Shown here one piece after another: positions 34,570 to 41,138 of a stretch of 42,924 bases of DNA (within the stretch, counting starts at the first letter, position 1; the number at the start of each line of letters is the position of its first letter). Source of the stretch: Gemmatimonadota bacterium (GTDB lineage Bacteria > Gemmatimonadota > Gemmatimonadetes > Gemmatimonadales > GWC2-71-9); assembly GCA_003220795.1 (NCBI GenBank), contig QHTK01000066.1, positions 1-42,924 on the forward strand. Reading direction: 5' to 3'. The translations under genes and the position numbers were made by a program. The notes beneath the pieces are model-generated. The model made no database searches. It was not told the DNA's origin and saw only the letters and a list, made by a program, of their open reading frames with translations.

Positions 34570-36278
34570 CAAGAACAGCCAAGCTGCTTCTCCTGATTCC
34601 GTTCTGGGTGCCGCGCTCGTCGCTCGGCGGCCAGGGGTTGGATCCCGCCTTGCTGACCAAGCCCGCGACCGACTCGTGGCCCACCTACGCGGGCGACTAT
34701 TCGCAGCGTCGCTACAGCACGCTCACGCAAATCGACACGACCAACGTTCGGCACCTCTCCCTCGCGTGGGTCAGCCGCCTGACGGCTGGAGCCGGCGGCG
34801 AAGGGGGATTCTTTGGGCCACCCGCGATTCCGGCGGTTACCGGGGGTGTAGCGGAGAATCCGGTGAATACTCCCGGATCGACCAGCGGCACGCCGCGTCT
34901 GGCAGGATCGATTCTGCAGGTGAACGGCATCCTGTACATCTCATCGGCCGACAATGCGTGGGCGATGGACGCGCTAGACGGGCACATTCTTTGGCACTAC
35001 TGGTGGAAGTCGCGCGGGGGCACGCACATCGGCAATCGCGGCATGGGGATGTACGGCGACTGGCTGTTCTTCGAGACGCCGGACGACTACCTCGTTTCGC
35101 TCGACGCGAAGACGGGCCAGGAGCGCTGGCACAGAGAGATCGCGGACTTCAACCAGCAGTACTTCTCGACGACGGCACCAGTGGTGGTCGGCGATCATGT
35201 GCTGGTGGGCACGGGCGACGATCTGGACGCGCCGGGATTTCTGCAGTCATTCGATCCGAGGACCGGGGAACTGCAGTGGAAGTTCTACACCGTGCCGATG
35301 AAGCAAGGGGATCCGGGGCTCGCCACCTGGGCGAGCTTGGACGCGGCGCAGCACGGAGGCGCGCAGGTCTGGATCCCGGGGTCGTACGATGCCGAGACGC
35401 ACCTGTACATCTTCGGAACGGGGAATCCCACACCGGCGTACACGGCGCGGGTGCGCGGACCGCGCGATGCGCACACGAACCTGTACACCTGCTCGGTGAT
35501 CGCGGTGAACGTCGAGACGGGAAAGCTGGCATGGTACTTCCAAACGTCGCCGAACGACACGCACGACTGGGATTCGACGCAGCCGTCGGTGCTGGTCGAC
35601 GGGTTGTTCGGGGGGAGGCCGCGGAAGATGGCGATGCAGGCGTCGCGGAATGGCTACTTCTACGTGCTGGATCGCACCACTGGGGACCATTTGCTGACGC
35701 TGAAGTTCTCCGACGCGGCCAACTGGGCCGCGGGCATGAACGCCAAGGGGCAGCTCGAGCGAAACCCGGAGAAGGACAATACGATCGCCGGCTCGCTGGT
35801 ATCGCCGGACAACGGCGGCGCGACGAATTGGTATCCGCCGAGCTACGATGCCCGGACGGGACTCTTCTATGTCGTTTTGCGCGAGTTGTACTCGATGTAT
35901 TATCTGACGTCGACGGACCCGCGCATGATGATGGGGCTGGGAGGCAGCGAGCAGGATGTAGTTGGATCACTCGGAACCTCTATCGCCGCGATCGATTACC
36001 GCACGGGAACGCTCGCCTGGAAGTATCGCTTCGAGGGATCGGCGGGCGGATTCGGCGGTGCCACCGGTTTGCTCACGACCGCCGGCGGTCTGCTGTTCGC
36101 CAACGACGGGGCTGGCGATCTGGTCGCCTTTGGCCTGCAGGGGATGAAGCCGCCGGTGCCCCTCTGGCACGCCCACATCGGCTCCATCGAGAACGCTGCC
36201 GAAACCTACACCGTGGGCGGACGCCAATATGTGCTCGTGACGGCCGAGGGGGCAGTGTACGCATTCTACCTGCAATAG
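34566..36278 (+). CDS. PQQ-type beta-propeller alcohol/sugar dehydrogenase
   Basis: Periplasmic quinoprotein-like dehydrogenase, 570 residues with a signal peptide (TAKLLLLIPFWVPRSSLGGQG). The propeller repeats are plain (AMDALDGHILWHYWWKSRGGTHIGNRGMGMYGDWLFFETPDDYLVSLDAKTGQERW; VNVETGKLAWYFQTSPNDTHDWDSTQPSVLV; AAIDYRTGTLAWKYRF). HDWDSTQP occupies the place of the catalytic Asp segment of methanol and ethanol dehydrogenases. The adjacent-cysteine disulfide of those enzymes is absent; other members lack it too, but PQQ binding should not be taken for granted. ATG 34566 overlaps the cytochrome stop (ATGA), so the pair is co-translated. No PQQ synthesis genes are in the window. The substrate is unknown. 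Confidence 0.9.
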   Translation: MTRTAKLLLLIPFWVPRSSLGGQGLDPALLTKPATDSWPTYAGDYSQRRYSTLTQIDTTNVRHLSLAWVSRLTAGAGGEGGFFGPPAIPAVTGGVAENPVNTPGSTSGTPRLAGSILQVNGILYISSADNAWAMDALDGHILWHYWWKSRGGTHIGNRGMGMYGDWLFFETPDDYLVSLDAKTGQERWHREIADFNQQYFSTTAPVVVGDHVLVGTGDDLDAPGFLQSFDPRTGELQWKFYTVPMKQGDPGLATWASLDAAQHGGAQVWIPGSYDAETHLYIFGTGNPTPAYTARVRGPRDAHTNLYTCSVIAVNVETGKLAWYFQTSPNDTHDWDSTQPSVLVDGLFGGRPRKMAMQASRNGYFYVLDRTTGDHLLTLKFSDAANWAAGMNAKGQLERNPEKDNTIAGSLVSPDNGGATNWYPPSYDARTGLFYVVLRELYSMYYLTSTDPRMMMGLGGSEQDVVGSLGTSIAAIDYRTGTLAWKYRFEGSAGGFGGATGLLTTAGGLLFANDGAGDLVAFGLQGMKPPVPLWHAHIGSIENAAETYTVGGRQYVLVTAEGAVYAFYLQ

Positions 36279-36354
36279 TCAGGCAGTAGTCAACCTGGTT
36301 TGACGACACCCGCCGTCCGCGCTCTCAAACATTAGGACGAACTATTCCGGTGCT

Positions 36355-36377
36355 CGCGGATCAGGCGCGCATCCGCG
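36355..36377. other. GC-rich hairpin between dehydrogenase and kinase
   Basis: CGCGGAT pairs with ATCCGCG around a 9-nt loop (CAGGCGCGC). It has no T run. It lies 77 bp after the dehydrogenase stop and 46 bp before the kinase ATG, so it may act as a transcript end or a structured leader. The remaining intergenic bases show nothing recognisable. Confidence 0.3.
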
Positions 36378-36423
36378 GCCGGCTCGAAACGCAGCGCGGC
36401 TCCACTCGTAGGATGACGGGGAC

Positions 36424-37965
36424 ATGAGCGCGTCGATCCGCACCGAATTCCTGGCCCTCCAGGAGCTGCTCGCCGGCCGCTATTCGATCGAGCGCGAGCT
36501 CGGGCGAGGCGGTATGGGGATCGTGCTGCTCGCCCGCGATGTGGCGCTCGACCGCCCGGTCGCGATCAAGCTGCTCCCGCCGCACCTCGCGACGCAACCC
36601 GCCGAGCGGGACCGCTTCCTGCAGGAGGCGCGGACCGCCGCTGGCCTCGCGCATCCCAATATTGTGCCGATTCACCTCGTCGAGGCACGTGGTGAGCTGG
36701 TGTTCTTCGTGATGGGCTTCGTGGACGGCGAGACACTGCGCGACCGGGTGGAGCGGGCCGGCCCGCTCCCGCCGCGCCTCGCGATGAAGCTGCTGCAGGA
36801 AGTGGCGTGGGCGCTGGGCTACGCGCATCAGCGCGGCGTGATTCACCGGGACGTGAAGCCTGATAACATCATGATCGAGCGCGCTACGGAGCGCGCGCTC
36901 GTCACCGACTTCGGGATCGCGCTCGGGACACGGGCGGCCGAAAGCGCGGGCGGCCCGGTCGTCGGGACCGCGCGCTTCATGAGCCCCGAGCAGGCGTGCG
37001 GCGAGCCGGTGGACGCGCGCAGCGACCTGTACTCCCTGGGCGCGACCTTCTTCTACGCGCTCACCGGCCGGGCACCCTTCGAGGGTACCAACCTGCCCGC
37101 GATCCTCACGAAACACGTATACGAGACCGCCCCCCTGGTCCAGACGCTGCGGCCCGAGTTGCCCGCCAAACTTGCGGCCGTGGTCGACCGCTTGCTCCGC
37201 AAGGCGCCGGCCGAGCGGTTTCAGACGGGGGACGATCTCGCGCGGGTCGCGGGCGAAGTGCGGGGCCGGGACTTTCGCGCCCCGCCGCTGGTACGTGCCT
37301 TCGTGCGGAACGCGCAAGTCTCGACCATGGTGCTATTGGCGCTCGCGCTCGCTGGGAAGGGGGCGGGCGTGATCGGGGCGATCCTCGTCTTCCAACTGGT
37401 CGTCGTAGCCCGCCGACTCTTGAAGGACGGCTACGCGTTCGGCGACATCCGGGCAGCCCTGCTCGCCGAAGCGCAGGTGCAGCAGGAGGAGGCCGAAGTC
37501 ATCAAGCAGCGCCGCCTGTTCCGGCGGCTGGACTCGTTGTGGTACCGCGTGTGGGCCGGGCGGGCCGGACGGTCGTTCTTCCGGCTCGCGGGCGTCGGCC
37601 TCAAGGCGACTGCGCGCCCGGCCCTGCCCTCGGTCGAGCGGACCGAGCTCGTGCTGGGACGCTCGGCGCTCTCGGCGTATAAGGCGCTGCCGGAAGGGGA
37701 GCGGCGCCAGGCGCGGGACCTCCCGGGCGTGGTCGGGCGACTGGAGACCGGGGCGGAGGCACTGCGGGGAAGGGGCGACACGGGCGAATCGCTTACTGAA
37801 GCCGTGGCCGCGCTCGAACGCCTGCGCCTCGCCCTCGTCAAGCGGCAGTCCGGCGTGGGGTCGGCCTCCGATCTCACGCTCGCGCTCGAGCGCGCCAAGG
37901 CGATCGGGGACCACGTCGAGCGCCGGCTTGCGGCGGCGGCTGAAGTGCAGGCGCTCCTCGAGTAG
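36424..37965 (+). CDS. Hanks-type Ser/Thr protein kinase with membrane anchor
   Basis: Eukaryotic-like protein kinase, 513 residues. The catalytic domain (about 20-285) is complete: glycine loop LGRGGMGIVLLARD, Lys49 (VAIKLL), catalytic loop HRDVKPDNIM (Asp143), DFG at 162-164, GTARFMSPEQ and DLYSLGATFF. A hydrophobic stretch (about 300-329) predicts one membrane helix or a hairpin. It is followed by about 180 residues rich in charged and helical sequence (coiled-coil-like, EAQVQQEEAEVIKQRRLFRRLD), with no sensor domain that I recognise. Start ATG 36424 after GGGG. The C-terminal relic of a PP2C phosphatase lies just downstream on the other strand, hinting at a former kinase-phosphatase pair. 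Substrates are unknown. Confidence 0.95.
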   Translation: MSASIRTEFLALQELLAGRYSIERELGRGGMGIVLLARDVALDRPVAIKLLPPHLATQPAERDRFLQEARTAAGLAHPNIVPIHLVEARGELVFFVMGFVDGETLRDRVERAGPLPPRLAMKLLQEVAWALGYAHQRGVIHRDVKPDNIMIERATERALVTDFGIALGTRAAESAGGPVVGTARFMSPEQACGEPVDARSDLYSLGATFFYALTGRAPFEGTNLPAILTKHVYETAPLVQTLRPELPAKLAAVVDRLLRKAPAERFQTGDDLARVAGEVRGRDFRAPPLVRAFVRNAQVSTMVLLALALAGKGAGVIGAILVFQLVVVARRLLKDGYAFGDIRAALLAEAQVQQEEAEVIKQRRLFRRLDSLWYRVWAGRAGRSFFRLAGVGLKATARPALPSVERTELVLGRSALSAYKALPEGERRQARDLPGVVGRLETGAEALRGRGDTGESLTEAVAALERLRLALVKRQSGVGSASDLTLALERAKAIGDHVERRLAAAAEVQALLE

Positions 37966-37983
37966 CGGGAGACGGCGGGTCAG

Positions 37984-38079
37984 TCATGGGTCCTTCCGCA
38001 CCAGCCTGCCGACGATGATGGTGACGTTGTCTCTGCCCCCCAGCTTGAACGCCTTATCCTCGGAACCGAGCCAGTGTGA
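37984..38079 (-). pseudogene. C-terminal relic of a PP2C-family protein phosphatase
   Basis: On the minus strand 32 codons ending in TGA at 37986-37984 read SEDKAFKLGGRDNVTIIVG, then RLVRKDP. GG(R/x)DNVT(V/I)(V/I)V with a short tail is the standard final strand of bacterial PP2C/Stp1 phosphatases, carrying the last metal-binding Asp. Nothing of the preceding 200 residues remains: the DNA to the right is the ribosome binding site and start of the VOC gene. It is convergent with the kinase (18 bp apart). The homologous part probably ends near 38050. Confidence 0.72.
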
Positions 38080-38099
38080 CCGAAAACAAGGAGGAAGCG

Positions 38100-38492
38100 A
38101 TGCGCATCAAGTGGACCACCCTGTACGTTGACGATCAGAAGAAGGCGCTGCAGTTCTACACGGACAAGCTCGGCTTTCAGAAGAAGGCCGATTTCTCCCA
38201 GGGGAACTACCGCTGGCTCACGGTTGCCTCGCCGGAGGACCCGGAGGGCGTGGAGCTCGTGCTGGAGTCCAACGCCAACCCCGCCGGCAAAGCCTACCAG
38301 GAAGCGCTCCACGGCCGGGGCCAACCGGCGGCCCAGTTTCTGGTGAAAGACGTGCAGGCCGAGCACGATCGATTGGCCGCCAAGGGCGTGAAGTTCACCA
38401 TGCCGGTCAGGTCCACGACGGGCTCCATCATCGCGGTGCTGGACGACACCTGCGGCAACTTGATCCAGCTCACGCAGCTCACCTGGGGCTAG
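38100..38492 (+). CDS. VOC-family (glyoxalase/bleomycin-resistance-like) protein
   Basis: Small vicinal-oxygen-chelate fold protein, 130 residues, with two beta-alpha-beta-beta-beta modules: RIKWTTLYVDDQKKALQFYTDKLGFQKKADF, WLTVASPEDPEGVELVLE, then QFLVKDVQAEHDRLAAKGVKF and IIAVLDDTCGNLIQLTQL. It is close to the group annotated as glyoxalase superfamily, whose substrates are mostly unknown. AGGAGG about 6 nt before ATG 38100 fixes the start; a GTG 24 nt upstream is in frame but less likely. It stands alone between the kinase and the ArsR operon, and its left flank is a relic of a phosphatase gene, so it may have arrived with a rearrangement. Confidence 0.92.
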   Translation: MRIKWTTLYVDDQKKALQFYTDKLGFQKKADFSQGNYRWLTVASPEDPEGVELVLESNANPAGKAYQEALHGRGQPAAQFLVKDVQAEHDRLAAKGVKFTMPVRSTTGSIIAVLDDTCGNLIQLTQLTWG

Positions 38493-38529
38493 GAGCCAAG
38501 GCGGACGGCTCGGCTGATCGACGCGGGGA

Positions 38530-38898
38530 TCAAGGAACTGGACGACTGGCGGGACTATCTTCGACGAACGCCTTCAACCGGTCAACCGCCGCATCCCACT
38601 GCGCGCTGATTTGCTCGAGGTACCGTTTCGCCGTCTCCAGGCGCCGGCGATCCAGCTCCCAGAGCCGCTCACGCCCCCGGCGCGCATGGCGCACCAGGCC
38701 CGCCGCGCCGAGGGTGTGGAGGTGCTTCGTAATCGCCTGGCGCGTGACGCCGCTGCCGCGGCTGAGCCGCGTAATCGAGAGCGGCCCGTCCGCGGACAGG
38801 CGTCCCAGCAGCCGCAGCCGGATGGGGTCCCCCAACGCGACGAACACCGGCACCGCGTCGCTGGCCTTCGGAGCCGCCGCGCCGCGGCTAGGTGACAT
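38530..38898 (-). CDS. ArsR-family transcriptional regulator
   Basis: Winged-helix repressor, 122 residues: VFVALGDPIRLRLLGRLSADGPLSITRLSRGSGVTRQAITKHLHTLGAAGLVRHARRGRERLWELDRRRLETAKRYLEQISAQWD. It lacks the metal-binding cysteine motif of ArsR/SmtB metal sensors. It belongs to the branch that accompanies SRPBCC/AHSA1 proteins, and the preceding gene encodes one; the two overlap by 11 bp. It is the last gene of a minus-strand operon of DUF2182, DUF899, SRPBCC and ArsR genes. A 10-6-10 inverted repeat in front of the operon is its probable operator, giving autorepression. The inducer is unknown. Confidence 0.94.
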   Translation of the reverse strand: MSPSRGAAAPKASDAVPVFVALGDPIRLRLLGRLSADGPLSITRLSRGSGVTRQAITKHLHTLGAAGLVRHARRGRERLWELDRRRLETAKRYLEQISAQWDAAVDRLKAFVEDSPASRPVP

Positions 38899-39373
38899 AC
38901 GCCGCCAGGTTCTTGATCTGCCCAGCCCATCCCGCGTCGTTCATGCGGAACGCCTCGGCCCGGCGGGCGAGCGGGATCCGATCGAACCCGGACTCGACAA
39001 TCGTGAGGGCGGTGCCCCCCCCGCCCTCGGCGTCCTCGAGCGTGAACTCGACCAGTGTCATGGGCTCGGCTGAGTAGTCCACCGTGGGATCGCTCGGATA
39101 GGGGTGCCAGCGATACGAGAAATACCGCTCGGGCTCGATCCGTTCGACCTGCATTTCGACCTTCAAGTGCTCGTAGCCGGGAATGGTCACCGTTGCCTGG
39201 ACCGTCCTGCCCTCGGCGAACGCGCCGTCGAGGTTCATGCGGAACCAGGTGCCGAACTCTTTCGCATTCGAGAGCGCCTGCCACACGCGCGAACGCGGCG
39301 CGCGCAGCACGACGCGTTTCTCGATACGGTCCGTGCTGGGCTTGTTGCGAGCCTTTTTCGCGCGCCCGGTCAT
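38888..39373 (-). CDS. SRPBCC (AHSA1/START-like) protein
   Basis: Ligand-binding or Hsp90-activator-like helix-grip protein, 161 residues. It has the typical opening DRIEKRVVLRAPRSRVWQALSNAKEFGTWFRMNLDGAFAEG, the strand VERIEPERYFSYRWHPYP and the C-terminal helix with DRIPLARRAEAFRMNDAGWAGQIKNLAAYV, where AHSA1 proteins have GWxxxLxxLxxYL. The hydrophobic cavity of this fold binds small hydrophobic molecules. ATG 39373 overlaps the DUF899 stop as ATGA, and its stop region overlaps the ArsR start by 11 bp. In such pairs the SRPBCC protein is usually repressed by its ArsR neighbour. Confidence 0.93.
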   Translation of the reverse strand: MTGRAKKARNKPSTDRIEKRVVLRAPRSRVWQALSNAKEFGTWFRMNLDGAFAEGRTVQATVTIPGYEHLKVEMQVERIEPERYFSYRWHPYPSDPTVDYSAEPMTLVEFTLEDAEGGGGTALTIVESGFDRIPLARRAEAFRMNDAGWAGQIKNLAAYVT

Positions 39374-40083
39374 GGGTTCGTGTCCTCGTACTTGTCGTGG
39401 TAGCGCAGCCAGTGCATGATGCCCTCTTCTTCCTGACGGCCGAGCGCCGTGAGATCGAGCAAGTTGTAGGTGTTGAGCAACGGGTCGAGGCCGCGCTGGT
39501 AGGTCGAGTAGGTGTGGAAGACGCGATCGCCATCGCGGAAGAACACGCTCAACCCTTCCCGCTCGCCTTCGTGCGGCCGACCCTCGGGTTGGGCGGCGAC
39601 GGGCGCGTAGTTGTACACGGTATGGTCGTCGTCGAGCGTCACTCCGAAGTCGTAGTTGAAGTCGGTCCCGAACGACGACAGCCAGGGAAACGTCCACCCC
39701 ATGCGCTTCTTGAAGGGCGTGATCTTGGCGAGCGGCGCGCGCGAGATCACTGCGAACGCGGTGTGGCGGGCGGCGAGGTGCACGAGGCTGCCCGCGATGT
39801 TGTCGACCACATACGAGCAAGCCGGGCACCCCTCGTCGCCCCAGTCCGGACCGAACATGAAGTGATAGGTGACGAGCTGGCGCTTGCCGTCGAATAGATC
39901 GGCGAGGGTGCGGCGTCCCTCCGGCCCCTCGAACATGTACTCCTTCTCGACCGCCACCATCGGCAGCTTGCGCCGCTCGGCGCTCAGCGCGTCGCGCTGG
40001 CGGCTGAACTCCTTCTCCTTGGCGAGCAGACGCTTGCGGGCGGCGGTCCAGTCGTCCTGCGATACCACTTTTGGCAATTTCAC
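39370..40083 (-). CDS. DUF899-family thioredoxin-like protein
   Basis: Conserved protein of unknown function, 237 residues, of the DUF899 family with a thioredoxin-like fold. It opens KLPKVVSQDDWTAARKRLLAKEKEFSRQRDALSAERRKLPMVAVEKEYMFEG, carries FMFGPDWGDEGCPACSYVVDNI with a CPAC redox-like pair (residues 86-89) and has AVISRAPLAKITPFKKRMGWTFPWLSS. The start is a GTG at 40083 with GGAG about 7 nt before it; the longer frame upstream belongs to a different gene region. It is 17 bp after DUF2182 and is coupled by ATGA to SRPBCC. DUF899 and SRPBCC/ArsR genes frequently co-occur, suggesting a shared stress or detoxification role. Confidence 0.93.
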   Translation of the reverse strand: MKLPKVVSQDDWTAARKRLLAKEKEFSRQRDALSAERRKLPMVAVEKEYMFEGPEGRRTLADLFDGKRQLVTYHFMFGPDWGDEGCPACSYVVDNIAGSLVHLAARHTAFAVISRAPLAKITPFKKRMGWTFPWLSSFGTDFNYDFGVTLDDDHTVYNYAPVAAQPEGRPHEGEREGLSVFFRDGDRVFHTYSTYQRGLDPLLNTYNLLDLTALGRQEEEGIMHWLRYHDKYEDTNP

Positions 40084-40100
40084 TTCCGTCTCCTTTCGAT

Positions 40101-40760
40101 TCACATCGGTGGCATGAGTCCGGGAACCAACGCGGGCGCGACGACGATCAGCATTCCCAGTACGGTGATCGCCAGGGCGACCGGCACATCGATCGCGGGT
40201 TTCGCGGGCAGGACCTTCTGGACGAGCACCATGACGGCGATCACGAGCATCCAGGTGATGCTCATGACCCCGAGCGCTACCAGCATCACCATCAGTCCGA
40301 TACTCGAGCCGACGCAGTAGAGCCCGAACGCGAATCCCGACCCCGCGCTCTCGCGGCAGCACCGGCGACAATGCTGCTTGAGCCGCGTGAGCTCGTAGAC
40401 ACCTGCCGCGATCACCAGCGCGCCGGCGACGGCAGTGCCGTGTGGACGGTACCCCGCGTACACCAGGGCGCCGACGAGTGTCCAGACGGCGAGGTATGAC
40501 ACGACAAACGGCAGCACGGCGCGCACCGGACCGTTGGCGTGCGCGCGACTCAAGACGGCCGGGACCGCGCCGGGCAGCATCATCGCCGCCATCATCGGCA
40601 CCCACTGGGCGACGAAGAACGCGAACGAGCCGAGCTGGGTGGCGACGCCCATGTCCATGCCGTGCATCTGGCGGACAGTGACGATCCAGGCTGCGGCGGC
40701 AAGGCCGACTGTCGTCGCTAGCGCCGTGCCGACGCGAGCCTTTTGGGAGGCGATGGTCAA
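40101..40760 (-). CDS. DUF2182-family integral membrane protein
   Basis: Predicted metal-binding membrane protein, 219 residues with about six helices. Diagnostic segments are WIVTVRQMHGMDMG, FFVAQWVPMMAAMMLPGAVPAVLSRA, GVYELTRLKQHCRRCCRESAG with the cysteine cluster, and GSSIGLMVMLVALGVMSITWMLVIAVMVLVQKVLPA. His-Met-Met-rich loops (RQMHGMDMG) suggest copper or another soft metal, which is only inference. Start: TTG 40760, whose TTGA overlaps the stop of a 23-codon leader ORF and which has GGGAG 9 nt upstream. The longest frame begins at 40895 inside the operator and is unlikely. First structural gene of the ArsR-controlled operon. Confidence 0.85.
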   Translation of the reverse strand: MTIASQKARVGTALATTVGLAAAAWIVTVRQMHGMDMGVATQLGSFAFFVAQWVPMMAAMMLPGAVPAVLSRAHANGPVRAVLPFVVSYLAVWTLVGALVYAGYRPHGTAVAGALVIAAGVYELTRLKQHCRRCCRESAGSGFAFGLYCVGSSIGLMVMLVALGVMSITWMLVIAVMVLVQKVLPAKPAIDVPVALAITVLGMLIVVAPALVPGLMPPM

Positions 40761-40828
40761 GAGTTCGCGCTCCCAGCGACGAGCGCCGCATTCCCGGTTA
40801 CGAGAACTACGCTGTCCGCGATTTTCAT
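40757..40828 (-). CDS. 23-codon leader ORF resembling an SDR N-terminus
   Basis: An ATG at 40828 with GGGGAGGG 10 nt upstream encodes MKIADSVVLVTG and then NAALVAGSANS before TGA. MKIADSVVLVTG is the textbook start of many short-chain dehydrogenases (continuing ANRGIG). One frame over, the next bases read GARRWERELL, close to the expected G-A-R-x-G-x-G-R-E-L-L, so this looks like the frameshifted start of a lost SDR. Its stop overlaps the TTG start of DUF2182 (TTGA), so it could now serve as a translated leader that couples initiation of that gene. It has the best ribosome binding site after the operator. A real, functional peptide is not shown. Confidence 0.5.
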   Translation of the reverse strand: MKIADSVVLVTGNAALVAGSANS

Positions 40829-40872
40829 ACGCTTCGTGCCCTCCCCTGAAGGAATCTGTAGGCGATCTGGTA

Positions 40873-40898
40873 GATATGCAACCTATGAGTTGCATATC
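40873..40898. promoter_or_regulatory. 10-6-10 inverted-repeat operator, probably for ArsR
   Basis: GATATGCAAC-CTATGA-GTTGCATATC is a perfect inverted repeat with 10-bp arms. It lies 45 bp before the leader ATG (40828) of the minus-strand DUF2182-DUF899-SRPBCC-ArsR operon. The core ATGCAAC-N6-GTTGCAT has the shape of sites bound by ArsR proteins of the SRPBCC-linked group. No other regulator in the window has a free partner operator, so assignment to the operon's ArsR is the simplest reading. The symmetry is seen; binding is inferred. Confidence 0.7.
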
Positions 40899-40954
40899 AA
40901 GAACACGGGGAGGGGGCGTGCGTGTTCCCGCCGGCTACGCCAGAGCGGACGATG

Positions 40955-40985
40955 AAAAAGCCACACCAAAGTCGATGTGGGGCTT
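40955..40985 (-). terminator. Possible minus-strand terminator upstream of the ArsR operon
   Basis: On the minus strand AAGCCCCACA pairs with TGTGGCTT (8 bp, two bulged C) around a 10-nt loop, and the stem runs into TTTTTC. It would end a short minus-strand transcript coming from about 41040-41130. A 15-codon frame (MAAKSYLRRQSVPIG, 41038-40991) is the only thing there. The stem shares AGCCCCACA with the hairpin at 16131. Confidence 0.3.
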
Positions 40986-41068
40986 GGTCTTTACCCAATC
41001 GGGACGGACTGTCTTCTCAGGTAACTCTTAGCCGCCATAACCGAGTGTCGTAAGAAACTCACAGCGCA

Positions 41069-41097
41069 CTGACCCCCTGAACACATCAGGCGGTCAG
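41069..41097. other. Strong hairpin before the UPF0182 gene
   Basis: CTGACC-C-CCTGA around ACACA pairs with TCAGG-C-GGTCAG, giving 11 bp with one C-C mismatch, followed by TTCTTCCCC. It lies 41 bp before the ATG at 41139 and may be a structured leader or transcript end. I saw no clear -35/-10 pair between 40900 and 41138. Confidence 0.3.
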
Positions 41098-41138
41098 TTC
41101 TTCCCCATCGGCCGGGTCTCGACGCTAGTTTACCTTTC

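Noticed and set aside
40991..41038. 15-codon minus-strand ORF as a gene
   Set aside because: No ribosome binding site and too short to judge; reported only because of the hairpin that follows.
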